Origin: an uncultured SAR86 cluster bacterium
GTDB taxonomy: Bacteria > Pseudomonadota > Gammaproteobacteria > Magnimaribacterales > D2472
NCBI GenBank assembly: GCA_943789005.1
Contig: CALSSL010000002.1
Location: forward strand, 205,716-269,715
DNA: 64,000 bases
Direction: 5' to 3'
The first letter of the stretch is position 1. Every line of letters starts with the position of its first letter. A program made the position numbers and the translations under genes. The notes beneath the pieces were generated by a model. It had not been told where the DNA came from. It ran no database searches and saw only the letters and a program-made list of their open reading frames with translations. This document shows, piece by piece, positions 48,146 to 57,258 of the stretch.

Positions 48146-49303
48146 ATGAAATCACCTATATGTGAAATGTTTGATATTGAATTTCCACTTGTGGCATTTA
48201 GTCATTGCAGAGATGTAGTTGCAGCGGTCTCCAAAGCTGGAGGTATGGGCGTCTTGGGCGCGGTTGGTCATACTCCTGAAATGCTGGAACAAGATCTTAA
48301 ATGGATAGACGAACATATTGATGGTAAGCCATATGGCGTGGATATCTTAGTGCCAACAACATTTGAAGGTAAGGGATCATCTGTTACATCAGAAGACTTA
48401 ATAAATATGATTCCTCAAGAGTATAGAGACTTTAGAGCAGATGTTCTAAAACAATATGACGTTGACGGCGAGTCGTTAAGAAATCCATCAGAATCAAAAA
48501 AAATTGAATTGGATTCAGATTCTAGATTTGGAAAAAATCTTAAAGAGGAGGGAGCAAAAAAATTATTAGAAGTTGCTTTTTCACATCCCATTAAACTTAT
48601 AGCAAATGCTTTGGGCGTTCCTCCTCATTGGATGCTAGAGATGGGGAAAGAGAATAATGTAAAAGTTGCAGCACTTTTAGGAGCAAAAGAACATGCAATT
48701 AAACAAGTTCAAGCCGGTGTTGATTTATTAGTAGTCTCGGGTACTGAGGGTGGCGGCCACTGTGGTAGTGTTTCAACTATGGTTTTAATTCCAGAAGTAA
48801 AAAGAGCGATTAAAGATTTGGGTAATGTTCCTATTCTAGCAGCTGGGGGCATTGCAACTGGCGAACAAATGGCTGGGATAATGGCTATGGGCGCAGATGG
48901 TGTATGGTGTGCATCAGTTTTTCTACCAACCACTGAAGCTGAAACATCAGAAAATATAAAAGAGAAGATGATTCAGGCAACATCAAGCCAAACAGTAAGA
49001 TCAAAAAGTAGAACAGGTAAACATTCAAGGCAACTTCAATCAGCCTGGACTGATGCATGGGAATCAAAAGATGCGCCTGAACCACTGCCAATGCCATTGC
49101 AAACAATTGTTGGAGAACCTGCATTGGCAATAATCTCCAAACAGGCAACTCTTGGCCATGAGGGAGCAAAAAAACTAGATACATATTGGGTTGGCCAAGG
49201 TATAGGATTGGTAAATGAGACAATATCTGCAGGGCAGACTGTTCAAAAATTTAAAGAAGAATTTATTGAAGCCTATGAGCGAATGACAAGCCTAGTAGAA
49301 TAG
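48146..49303 (+). CDS. Nitronate monooxygenase-like FMN protein
   Basis: A 385-residue FMN-binding TIM barrel of the nitronate monooxygenase (2-nitropropane dioxygenase) family. VAAVSKAGGMGVLGAVGHT opens the barrel, SGTEGGGHCGSVSTMVLIPEV (near residue 195) holds the catalytic-type His, and ILAAGGIATGEQMAGIMAMGADGVW binds the FMN phosphate. Many members are not true nitronate enzymes; IpdC of the mycobacterial steroid pathway is a family member acting on an acyl-CoA. With acyl-CoA genes on both sides, a role in acyl-CoA breakdown is an alternative I cannot decide. Confidence 0.8.
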   Translation: MKSPICEMFDIEFPLVAFSHCRDVVAAVSKAGGMGVLGAVGHTPEMLEQDLKWIDEHIDGKPYGVDILVPTTFEGKGSSVTSEDLINMIPQEYRDFRADVLKQYDVDGESLRNPSESKKIELDSDSRFGKNLKEEGAKKLLEVAFSHPIKLIANALGVPPHWMLEMGKENNVKVAALLGAKEHAIKQVQAGVDLLVVSGTEGGGHCGSVSTMVLIPEVKRAIKDLGNVPILAAGGIATGEQMAGIMAMGADGVWCASVFLPTTEAETSENIKEKMIQATSSQTVRSKSRTGKHSRQLQSAWTDAWESKDAPEPLPMPLQTIVGEPALAIISKQATLGHEGAKKLDTYWVGQGIGLVNETISAGQTVQKFKEEFIEAYERMTSLVE

Positions 49304-49308
49304 AATTA

Positions 49309-50562
49309 TTAAGAATTTTTAATATCTTCTCTGGCAATAAATTCAAGCACTGTTGCATTAATACAATATCTTGGCATGCCATTTGGCCCATCATCAAAAA
49401 CATGTCCAAGATGAATATTACTTGATATTGATTTAACTTCGGTTCTTTTCATTCCATATGAATTATCTGGAAGTTCATAAGTTGCATTAGGAACTGGTGC
49501 TGTAAAAGATAGCCACCCGCTTCGTGAGACAAATCTATCTCTAGTATCAAATAAAGGTGCCCCACTTAATTTATCAACAAAAATACCATCGGGAGTATTT
49601 TTAAAGATTTGATATTCTTTACAAAATCTTGAATCAGTTCCTTGGTTAAAGGCAACCTCATATGCCTCTGAATTACCTAACTTAAATTTTCCTAGGGCTT
49701 TATAAAATAATTCAGGCTCCATATATCCCTGATAAGAGAACTGCTCTTCGCCGTCTTCTATAAACACAATTGTTGGTGTAGCCCAAGTTGGTGTCTTTAT
49801 ACTAAGCCCACTTAATTCTCTACTTGTTCTGTAAATTAAAGGGATGTTTCCTTGATAATTATTAGCAACATCTTTTTTAAACTTTTCACAATAAGGACAG
49901 TAATCTTCTGAATCGATAACTAGTATATATTTTCCTTGTTTAAGGATTGTATTATCAATTGCTGGTATTTTGCTTTTATTGAAAACCACACCAGTAGAAT
50001 GATCAGGACAATATCCATTTGGATTCTTTTCTATGTAATCTTGGTGGTATTCTTCTGCTTTATAGAACCTATCTAGAGGTTTTATTTGAGTTTGAATCTT
50101 GCCATATCCAGCAGTTAGCAACAATTCTTGAAATTCATTTGTAACTTTAGTAATTGTTTCTCTCTGTGATTCATCATTATATAAAATGATAGATCTATAT
50201 TGAGTCCCAATATCATTACCCTGTCTATTTAATTGTGTAGGGTCATGTTGTTCATAAAAGTACTGCAATATTGATTCTAAGCTAACTACTTGTCTATTAA
50301 ATGTAACCTCAACAACTTCAGCATAATTATTATCATTAAATTTGTTTTTAAACTTTGTAATCTCTCTATATGAGGGTCTGATACCATAACCATCTGAATA
50401 TCCAGATACTGCATCATACACTCCAACTAAAGATTCATATCCTTTCTCTGCACCCCAAAAGCATCCAGAACCCAAGACGATTGTCTCTAAATGAGATGTT
50501 TTATTTTCAGCAAACAACCCTACTGAAATAGTCATGAGAAAACATGCAATTAATTTGTTCAT
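49309..50562 (-). CDS. Exported MsrA-thioredoxin-MsrB fusion, methionine sulfoxide reductase
   Basis: A 417-residue secreted three-domain protein that should repair both sulfoxide forms of oxidised methionine in envelope proteins. Residues 1-19 are a signal peptide. MsrA follows (about 25-195) with Cys34 in GSGCFWGAEKGYE and resolving Cys185. A thioredoxin-like domain (about 205-295) has CPYC at 222-225 and cis-Pro263 (ATPTIVF). MsrB (about 305-415) has GAPLFD, HLGHVFDDGP and catalytic Cys400 in RYCIN. MsrB lacks the zinc cysteines, and Ser replaces the usual resolving Cys before GW; Cys314 could substitute. Neisseria PilB has the order Trx-MsrA-MsrB, so the middle thioredoxin is unusual. I start at ATG 50562; a longer frame from 50670 would run into GST and lose the signal peptide. 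Confidence 0.9.
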   Translation of the reverse strand: MNKLIACFLMTISVGLFAENKTSHLETIVLGSGCFWGAEKGYESLVGVYDAVSGYSDGYGIRPSYREITKFKNKFNDNNYAEVVEVTFNRQVVSLESILQYFYEQHDPTQLNRQGNDIGTQYRSIILYNDESQRETITKVTNEFQELLLTAGYGKIQTQIKPLDRFYKAEEYHQDYIEKNPNGYCPDHSTGVVFNKSKIPAIDNTILKQGKYILVIDSEDYCPYCEKFKKDVANNYQGNIPLIYRTSRELSGLSIKTPTWATPTIVFIEDGEEQFSYQGYMEPELFYKALGKFKLGNSEAYEVAFNQGTDSRFCKEYQIFKNTPDGIFVDKLSGAPLFDTRDRFVSRSGWLSFTAPVPNATYELPDNSYGMKRTEVKSISSNIHLGHVFDDGPNGMPRYCINATVLEFIAREDIKNS

Positions 50563-50566
50563 ATTT

Positions 50567-51181
50567 TTATTTTTCGTACTTATAACTTCTGCTTTTGATA
50601 AATGCTTTTCTATTAAATAACATTTCAGTCCATCTTGAAATATTAGGTTTGAACGCCTCATTAATTCCAAGTAGCCCTGCTAAGTTAATTGCATAACTTA
50701 CGCATATATCAGCAATTGTAAATCTATTGGAACAAAGATATTTCTTATTTTCAAGCTCGGATTCAAGTAACTTCAAACGAGAAACAAACCACCTGCTATA
50801 TCCTTCTATTGCAGCGTCAGCAACTCCTGGTTCTTGGTATTTATATCTCAAAACAACTGTTTGAGGGAAAGTTAATGTTGCATCTGCATGATGCAACCAA
50901 TTTAAATAAGATGGATAATCTTTTTCATCAGGCATTACTCTTAAATCGGTTGGCCCATACTTTTCAACTAAGTATTGAGACATTGCAACAGACTCTGTCA
51001 TTTTTATATCTCCATCAATTAGATATGGGACTGTGCCTAACATATTAATATCCAAATAATCTTCCATAAAGATCCGAGGTGGAAATGGCATCATTATTAA
51101 TTCATATTTAAGTCCCATCTCTTCAGCTGTCCATATTGGCCTCATTGCTCGTGAGTTTTCTGTTCCATAAATCTTCAACAT
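50567..51181 (-). CDS. Glutathione S-transferase family protein
   Basis: A 204-residue two-domain GST. The N-terminal thioredoxin-like domain has YGTENSRAMRPIWTAEEMGLKYEL with a Ser at the likely catalytic site and the cis-Pro and glutathione-binding GTVPYLIDGDIKMTESVAM. The all-helical C-terminal half has the N-capping box FTIADICVSYA. It is divergent from the Atu-like operon with the shared operator-like region 51182-51277, and ends 4 bases before the Msr fusion on the same strand. Substrate unknown. Confidence 0.87.
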   Translation of the reverse strand: MLKIYGTENSRAMRPIWTAEEMGLKYELIMMPFPPRIFMEDYLDINMLGTVPYLIDGDIKMTESVAMSQYLVEKYGPTDLRVMPDEKDYPSYLNWLHHADATLTFPQTVVLRYKYQEPGVADAAIEGYSRWFVSRLKLLESELENKKYLCSNRFTIADICVSYAINLAGLLGINEAFKPNISRWTEMLFNRKAFIKSRSYKYEK

Positions 51182-51217
51182 AATTTTTCCTAAATACTAT
51201 TATTAATAATACTCCCT

Positions 51218-51246
51218 TTGATTGGTAATATTAATGTTAATATATT
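51218..51246 (+). promoter_or_regulatory. Candidate sigma-70 promoter of the Atu-like operon
   Basis: TTGATT (51218-51223), exactly 17 bases, TATATT (51241-51246). The predicted transcript starts near 51253, about 25 bases before the ATG at 51278. Confidence 0.6.
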
Positions 51247-51250
51247 ACCA
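51223..51250. promoter_or_regulatory. Candidate TetR-type operator over the Atu-like promoter
   Basis: TGGTAATAT (51223-51231) and ATATTACCA (51242-51250) are perfect nine-base inverted copies with a 10-base spacer. They cover the -35 edge, spacer and -10 of the promoter at 51218-51246. A further half-site-like GGTAA follows at 51254-51258. A TetR gene lies in the operon at 54861 and is the likeliest ligand; this is inference from position and symmetry. Confidence 0.6.
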
Positions 51251-51277
51251 TAAGGTAACTGTAAAAAATTATGAAAT

Positions 51278-52936
51278 ATGAAAACAGAGAATATTGCACC
51301 AGTATTTAAAACTAATTTAGATACTAAATCAGATCAGTATCAGAAAAACAAAAAAATGATGCTTGAAAAATTAGATTTTTTAAATGAGCTTCTTGATTTT
51401 GCTGAGCTAGGTGGAGGCATGCATCATCATGAAAGGCTTGCAAAAAGAGGCAAAATGCCAGTAAGAGAGAGAATTCTTAATGTTATTGATTGTGACAGTC
51501 CTTTTTTAGAAATTCAGCCATATGCTGCTTATGGAACAAATACATTTAATGTTGGTGGAGGTTGCGTATCAGGTATTGGAGTTATATCTGGGGTAGAGTG
51601 TGTAATTTTTGCAAATGATCCTACGGTGAAAGCTGGCGCCATGAATGTTTATGTTGGGGAAAAATGGAACAGGGCAATGGAAATTGCTCGTGTAAACAGA
51701 ATCCCTTTTATAAGTTTTGTTGAGTCAGCGGGTGCAGATTTAAGTGTTGGAGGTGGTAAAAGCGATATTCCCCCTGAAGCTCCCTCACTTCATAGCAGTC
51801 ACTTTGCTTCAACTGGAAGATTTTTTTATGACATGACTGAACTTTCAAAATTACGAATTCCAGTTATTTCTGTTGTTTTTGGCTCATCTACTGCAGGCGG
51901 GGCATATCAGCCCGGAATGTCTGATTACAATATTTTTATTAAAGGTCAATCAAAAGCTTTCTTGGCTGGTCCCCCATTAGTAAAAATGGCAACAGGTGAA
52001 GAATCTGATGATGAGACATTAGGTGGAGCAAAAATGCATTCAGAAAAATCAGGACTTTCTGATTATTTAGCTGAAGATGAAATGGATGCTCTCAGAATTT
52101 GCAGGGAAGTAGTGTCGCATCTAAATTGGAAAAAAAGAGGTAATAGTCCGACAAAAATTGTTACCAATCCTATCTACGATAATGAAGAAATGCTTGGAAT
52201 CATCAGCGAAGATTTAAAATCTGCTGTAGATATTAAAGAAGTAATAGCACGATTCTCAGACGGATCTAAATTTGAAGAATTTAAACCTTTATATGGACCG
52301 ACTATGGTCTGTGGTTGGACATCGGTTCATGGGTATCAAGTAGGTATTCTTGGTAATAATGGCCCTATTTATCCAGAAAGTGCTGAGAAAGCTGCTACCT
52401 TTATTCAGCTTTGCAATAAAAGAGATATACCATTAATATTTTTACATAATGTTACAGGTTTTTTAGTTGGAAAAGACTTCGAAAGCCAAGGCATTATAAA
52501 AAAAGGTTCGCAGTTAATTAATGCTGTATCTAATTCTATGGTTCCACACATTACCTTTATTGTAGGTGCTTCATATGGAGCAGGAACATATGCTATGTCA
52601 GGTAAAGCTTTTAATAATAGGTTCACTTTTCTGTGGCCTACAGCAAAAATTGCTGTTATGGGTCCAGAGCAAATGGCTGGAGTGATGTCTATCGTTAGAA
52701 AAGCAAAAACTCTCAGAGATGGCAAAGATTTTGATGAAAAAGCCGATGAACAAACTAAAAAATTTGTTATAGATTATTTAGAAAAATTATCTAGAGGTTT
52801 GGTTGCTAGCAGCATGACAACTGACGATGGAATCGTAGACCCTCGTGATACCAGAGATATTATTGGTTTTTGCTTATCTATTGTGAACAACAATTTGGTT
52901 GAGGGCGCTAAAGAATATGGAGTATTTAGATTATGA
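51278..52936 (+). CDS. Acyl-CoA carboxylase carboxyltransferase (beta) subunit, AtuC/MccB-like
   Basis: A 552-residue carboxyltransferase that moves CO2 from biotin to an unsaturated branched acyl-CoA. It has both crotonase-like halves: GGGMHHHERLAKRGKMPVRERI near residue 47, SAGADLSVGGGKSDIPPE, GSSTAGGAYQPGMSDYNI near residue 210, and FLVGKDFESQGIIKKGS and GASYGAGTYAMSGKAF in the second half. It is the methylcrotonyl/geranyl-CoA group, not propionyl-CoA. The linked AtuA gene favours a geranyl-CoA-like substrate, but leucine-derived methylcrotonyl-CoA is possible. It overlaps the alpha subunit by four bases. Confidence 0.9.
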   Translation: MKTENIAPVFKTNLDTKSDQYQKNKKMMLEKLDFLNELLDFAELGGGMHHHERLAKRGKMPVRERILNVIDCDSPFLEIQPYAAYGTNTFNVGGGCVSGIGVISGVECVIFANDPTVKAGAMNVYVGEKWNRAMEIARVNRIPFISFVESAGADLSVGGGKSDIPPEAPSLHSSHFASTGRFFYDMTELSKLRIPVISVVFGSSTAGGAYQPGMSDYNIFIKGQSKAFLAGPPLVKMATGEESDDETLGGAKMHSEKSGLSDYLAEDEMDALRICREVVSHLNWKKRGNSPTKIVTNPIYDNEEMLGIISEDLKSAVDIKEVIARFSDGSKFEEFKPLYGPTMVCGWTSVHGYQVGILGNNGPIYPESAEKAATFIQLCNKRDIPLIFLHNVTGFLVGKDFESQGIIKKGSQLINAVSNSMVPHITFIVGASYGAGTYAMSGKAFNNRFTFLWPTAKIAVMGPEQMAGVMSIVRKAKTLRDGKDFDEKADEQTKKFVIDYLEKLSRGLVASSMTTDDGIVDPRDTRDIIGFCLSIVNNNLVEGAKEYGVFRL

Positions 52937-54861
52937 TTTTTAGTTCCATATTAATAGCAAACAGAGGTGAAATTGCTTGTCGTATTATTCAAACAGCTCA
53001 TCAGATAGGAATCCATTGCATTGCTGTTTATGTTGATGATGATAGAGAATCTCCCTATGTAAAAATGGCTGATCAATCAATACGGCTTCCTGATGGCGGC
53101 TATCTAGATGGAAAGGAGATTATCAGGGCTGCAAAAGAATCCGGAGCACAAGCAATTCATCCAGGTTATGGTTTTTTATCAGAGAATGCAGCTTTTGCAA
53201 GAACGGTTGTAAAAGAAGGCCTAATCTGGATTGGGCCTTCTGCTCATGCCATTTCAATAATGGGAGATAAATTAAAGGCAAAAGAACTTGCAGAAAAAGC
53301 TAGTGTCCCCACACTTCCAATGACATCAAAAAGCAAAGATGCTAATAAAATTGGATACCCTCTTCTTATTAAAGCTGCTGCAGGTGGTGGCGGAAAAGGT
53401 ATGAGAATAGTTCATAAATCTAAAGATCTTAATGAAGCAATTAAGAGCGCTCAAAGAGAAGCAAAATCAGGATTTGGAGATGAAAGAATATTTATTGAAA
53501 GATATGTAGAAAAATCTAGGCATATTGAAATACAAATTCTTTGTGACACTCATGGAAATACTGTGCACCTCGGTGAAAGAGAATGCTCTATTCAAAGAAG
53601 GCATCAAAAAATAATTGAAGAATCGCCTTCGCCAAGAATCTCTGAAGACATAAGAAATAAAATGGGAGATGCTGCAGTAAAACTTGCTAAAAAAATTAAA
53701 TATCAATCTGCCGGTACAGTAGAGTTTTTATTTGATGATAAAACTGAAGAATTTTGGTTTTTAGAAGTCAATACTAGACTACAAGTTGAGCACCCTGTAA
53801 CTGAAGAAGTTACAGGAATAGATATAGTATCTGAACAATTAAGAATAGCTAGGGGAGAAGAATTAGGATACTTTCAAGATGACATAGATTTTATTGGACA
53901 TTCTATTGAAGCCAGACTGTATGCAGAGGATCCTAATAACAACTTCCTTCCAGAAATTGGAAAATTAATAGCTTTTGAGCCTGGGTATAATGACGATACT
54001 AGGTGGGATTCTGGCGTAACAGAAGGTTCAGAAATTGGAACTAAATTTGATCCGATGCTTGCAAAGATAATCTCGTATGCACCAACAAGACATGATGCTG
54101 CGTTAAAACTAGCAAGAGCTCTTGAGTCTGCTCACATTGGAGGTATTAAAACTAATAGAGACTTTCTTATAAGCTGCTTAAGGTCAAAAGAATTTCTTGA
54201 TGGTGATACAACCTCAGATTTCATTGATAGAGTAAATCCAGATAGAAAACTGAAGCTATCTCCTCTAGAAATTGAACATGTAGTCTCAATTGCTGCTTTG
54301 TGGATTCAAGAAAGAAATAGATCAAAAACAAACATAGCATCCTTTATGTCATCTGGATGGACAAATGGCAGACTGCCAAAACAAAATATTACCCTTGTAT
54401 TTGATAAGGAAGAATATAAGGTTCTTTATAAATATAAAAGAAACATTGGCTATGTATTTGAGTGGGGGAAAATTGGAGTCATCCATTCTGCTGATAAATA
54501 TGGAATTGATGTTGAATTCAATGGTAAAAGACATTATTCAAGAATAACCATCAAAGATAATAATATCCTTGTTCATATGCCCTATGGAGATGTAAATCTC
54601 GAAATTAAGCCAAGATTTTTAATGCCAGGCTCTGAAAAACCCCAAGGAAGTTTATCAGCACCAATGCCAGGAAAAGTTATTGCATTAAATGTTAAAAAAG
54701 GAAGTAAAGTTAAAGCTGGAGATGTTCTCGTTATTTTAGAAGCTATGAAAATGGAACACTCAATTAAAGCTGCAGAAGATGGTGTGGTTTCTAAAATATT
54801 AATTTCAAAAAATGATCAAGTAGAAAATGGAGCACCTTTAATGATTGTTGATCCTAAATAA
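52933..54861 (+). CDS. Acyl-CoA carboxylase biotin-carrying (alpha) subunit, AtuF/LiuD-like
   Basis: A 642-residue protein with biotin carboxylase (residues 1-445; FSSILIANRGEIACRII, KAAAGGGGKGMRIV, FLEVNTRLQVEHPVTEEVTG), a linking BT-like region and a C-terminal biotinyl carrier domain with the biotin lysine in LEAMKMEHSI near residue 605. It carboxylates its own biotin with ATP and bicarbonate and serves the beta subunit encoded just upstream. Length fits MCC/GCC alpha subunits (about 650). It is joined to the next gene by TAATG. Confidence 0.9.
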   Translation: MIFSSILIANRGEIACRIIQTAHQIGIHCIAVYVDDDRESPYVKMADQSIRLPDGGYLDGKEIIRAAKESGAQAIHPGYGFLSENAAFARTVVKEGLIWIGPSAHAISIMGDKLKAKELAEKASVPTLPMTSKSKDANKIGYPLLIKAAAGGGGKGMRIVHKSKDLNEAIKSAQREAKSGFGDERIFIERYVEKSRHIEIQILCDTHGNTVHLGERECSIQRRHQKIIEESPSPRISEDIRNKMGDAAVKLAKKIKYQSAGTVEFLFDDKTEEFWFLEVNTRLQVEHPVTEEVTGIDIVSEQLRIARGEELGYFQDDIDFIGHSIEARLYAEDPNNNFLPEIGKLIAFEPGYNDDTRWDSGVTEGSEIGTKFDPMLAKIISYAPTRHDAALKLARALESAHIGGIKTNRDFLISCLRSKEFLDGDTTSDFIDRVNPDRKLKLSPLEIEHVVSIAALWIQERNRSKTNIASFMSSGWTNGRLPKQNITLVFDKEEYKVLYKYKRNIGYVFEWGKIGVIHSADKYGIDVEFNGKRHYSRITIKDNNILVHMPYGDVNLEIKPRFLMPGSEKPQGSLSAPMPGKVIALNVKKGSKVKAGDVLVILEAMKMEHSIKAAEDGVVSKILISKNDQVENGAPLMIVDPK

Positions 54862-55472
54862 TGCAATATTCTGTTGGCTCTTATAATATCGAGATTAACT
54901 ACTCAAAATCTTTTACTAAAAAACATAAAACTGTAATCGAAGACCTTGAGATTTTGCTTGAAAAAGGCATTCCTGATTTAACAATGTCAGAAATAGCTTC
55001 AAAATTAAAAATCTCTCTTAGAACTCTGTATGAAATTGCTCCAAGCAAGGATCTGCTCATTACAATGACGGTTGATAATATTCTTAAAAAGTTAGGGAAG
55101 AAAGCATTGGAAAGAGTCTCTTCAATCAGCTCACCTCTAGAAAAACTTGAAACTTATTTGAGGATTGTAAATCAAGCTGTAGGACCGAAATTTGAGACCT
55201 ATATTCAGGGATTAAGAAGTGTAAAAGGCTCCTCAAAATTAGTTAACTATCATGAAAAGTTTATAACTAATTACACTCAAAAACTTTTAGAGGAAGCTCT
55301 AGAAGCAAATGAAATAGAAAATATAGATGTAAAAGCATTTGCAATTTTACTTGGAGGTATTGGCAGGGATTTTGCAAAAGAAAAAAATAGAATTCAGATA
55401 AATAAATCTCCTGAAGATTCAGCTAATTCAATTACAAAAAGTATATTAAAAGGCATAAGGTTGGAGAACTAA
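54861..55472 (+). CDS. TetR family transcriptional regulator
   Basis: A 203-residue repressor-like protein. The helix-turn-helix lies at about residues 36-62 (LTMSEIASKLKISLRTLYEIAPSKDLL), with a divergent YEI-A-PSK in place of the usual Y-x-H-F-x-sK. The rest is a helical ligand domain. It is inside the operon between the carboxylase and AtuA genes, overlapping the former by one base, so it should control its own operon. In Pseudomonas a TetR protein, AtuR, controls the atu genes from outside the operon. A candidate operator is at 51223. Confidence 0.82.
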   Translation: MQYSVGSYNIEINYSKSFTKKHKTVIEDLEILLEKGIPDLTMSEIASKLKISLRTLYEIAPSKDLLITMTVDNILKKLGKKALERVSSISSPLEKLETYLRIVNQAVGPKFETYIQGLRSVKGSSKLVNYHEKFITNYTQKLLEEALEANEIENIDVKAFAILLGGIGRDFAKEKNRIQINKSPEDSANSITKSILKGIRLEN

Positions 55473-55473
55473 T

Positions 55474-57258
55474 TTGGATAAAAATGTAATTAAAATTGCT
55501 AACTGTAGCGGGTTTTATGGAGATAAATTATCAGCTGCTAAAGATATGGTTGATGGGGGTCCTATTGATGTGCTAACTGGCGATTACTTAGCGGAACTCA
55601 CCATGACAATTCTTTATAGTCAAAAACTTCAAAGAGGAGAGGATAAGGGTTATGTAGGAACATTTTTAAAACAAGTAAAAGAGATTGCCCAAGATTGCAA
55701 AGATAAAAATATAAAAATTGTTACTAATGCTGGTGGGTTAAATCCTAAATCAATGGCTCATGAGATTGAAAAAATTTTAGATGAACTTTCTATTGAGCTT
55801 AAGGTTGCATTTATTGATGGAGATGACTTAATGCCATCAATAGATGAACTAGAAAAACTTGGGGAAAACTTTATTAATATTGATAAGAAAAAATCATTAA
55901 AGGAATCTGGCTACAGTCCAATAACAGCAAATGTTTATTTAGGAGCTTGGGGAATAAAAGAAGCCCTTGATAATGGAGCTGATATTGTTGTTTGTCCGAG
56001 AGTTACAGATGCGGCTTTAGTCATTGGTCCAGCTGCATGGAAATTTAATTGGAAGCGTCATGATTATGACGCCCTTGCTGGAGCTCTAGCCGCTGGACAC
56101 ATTATTGAATGCGGCTGCCAAGCAACTGGTGGTAATTATGCTTTTTTTAAAGAAGTTCCAAGTTTTGATAATGTTGGTTATCCTATAGCTGAAATAGAAG
56201 AAGATGGAAGTTTCACGATTACAAAGCATCCAGGCACTGGTGGTCTAGTTTCTGTAGGAACAGTAACAGCTCAACTTTTATATGAAATAAGCTCTCCAGC
56301 ATATATTAATCCTGATGTCATAGCCCATTTTGATACCTTAGAAATAGAGCAAATTTCTGATGATAGAGTCTATGTCTCTGGTTGCAGAGGCAGCTCCCCT
56401 CCTAATACTCATAAAGTTTGTGTAAATCTTGCTGGAGGACATAGAAATGGTATGGAATTAATTCTAACTGGAATTGATATTGAAGAAAAAGCAAAGTCTT
56501 TTGTAGATACATTATTTAATTCTCTTGGCGGAAAAGATCAATTTGATGAGGTTGTAATTGATTTACATCAAACACAAAAAAATAATCCGAATTCTAATGA
56601 AGAAGCAATGGCATCATTGAATATATCAGTTAAATCTATGGACCCAAACCTTGTTGGCAGACTTTTTACTGCAAAAATAGTTGAATTATCTTTATCAAAT
56701 TATCCTGGATTCTTTGCTAGAAGTTCAGTTAAGCCTAATGGGCCTGTGATAGTTTATTGGCCAACATTGATTGATAGTAAATATGTAAAAGAAAAGGTTT
56801 ACATCGATGGAAAGGTCATTGATATAACTCCAACAAACCAGCTTAATTTAGAAGAAATGTTTTATCAAAGACAGCCTGTAAAGATTTCTAAGGCGCCAAA
56901 AGCTGATTTAACCGAAAGATTGTTCGGTGAAATTTTTGGAACAAGATCTGGTGACAAAGGTGGCTGTGCTAATTTAGGTGTATGGGCAAAAAATAATGAG
57001 TCATTTGCTTTTCTTCATGATTTTTTAACCATTGAAAAGTTAAAAGAGCTTATGCCTGACCTTGCTCAATTTGATATAGATAGATATGAACTACCCAATA
57101 TTAAGTCATTAAATTTTTATATTCATGATATTCTCGAAGATGGTGTTTCATCAAACAACAGAATAGACAGTCAAGCAAAATCTCTAGGAGAATATTTAAG
57201 AGCAAAATTAATAAAAATACCCTCGTCTTTAATTCAGGAGAAAAATAATGGCCAATAA
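55474..57258 (+). CDS. atuA: AtuA family protein (DUF1446), acyclic terpene utilisation
   Basis: A 594-residue two-domain protein. The N-terminal AtuA domain has IANCSGFYGDKLSAAKDMVDGG, DVLTGDYLAELTM, IVTNAGGLNPKSMA, VCPRVTDAALVIGPAAW and ECGCQATGGNYAFFKE. The C-terminal AtuA-like domain (about 480-585) has GTRSGDKGGCANLGVWA. AtuA is needed for citronellol and geraniol growth in Pseudomonas, but its reaction is not known. The start is TTG at 55474, supported by GGAG eight bases upstream and by the family N-terminus. It overlaps the hydratase gene by 11 bases. Confidence 0.88.
   Translation: MDKNVIKIANCSGFYGDKLSAAKDMVDGGPIDVLTGDYLAELTMTILYSQKLQRGEDKGYVGTFLKQVKEIAQDCKDKNIKIVTNAGGLNPKSMAHEIEKILDELSIELKVAFIDGDDLMPSIDELEKLGENFINIDKKKSLKESGYSPITANVYLGAWGIKEALDNGADIVVCPRVTDAALVIGPAAWKFNWKRHDYDALAGALAAGHIIECGCQATGGNYAFFKEVPSFDNVGYPIAEIEEDGSFTITKHPGTGGLVSVGTVTAQLLYEISSPAYINPDVIAHFDTLEIEQISDDRVYVSGCRGSSPPNTHKVCVNLAGGHRNGMELILTGIDIEEKAKSFVDTLFNSLGGKDQFDEVVIDLHQTQKNNPNSNEEAMASLNISVKSMDPNLVGRLFTAKIVELSLSNYPGFFARSSVKPNGPVIVYWPTLIDSKYVKEKVYIDGKVIDITPTNQLNLEEMFYQRQPVKISKAPKADLTERLFGEIFGTRSGDKGGCANLGVWAKNNESFAFLHDFLTIEKLKELMPDLAQFDIDRYELPNIKSLNFYIHDILEDGVSSNNRIDSQAKSLGEYLRAKLIKIPSSLIQEKNNGQ

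Noticed and set aside
48709..49223. Two reverse-strand frames within the nitronate-monooxygenase-like gene
   Set aside because: Antisense shadows of a gene with intact FMN-binding motifs.
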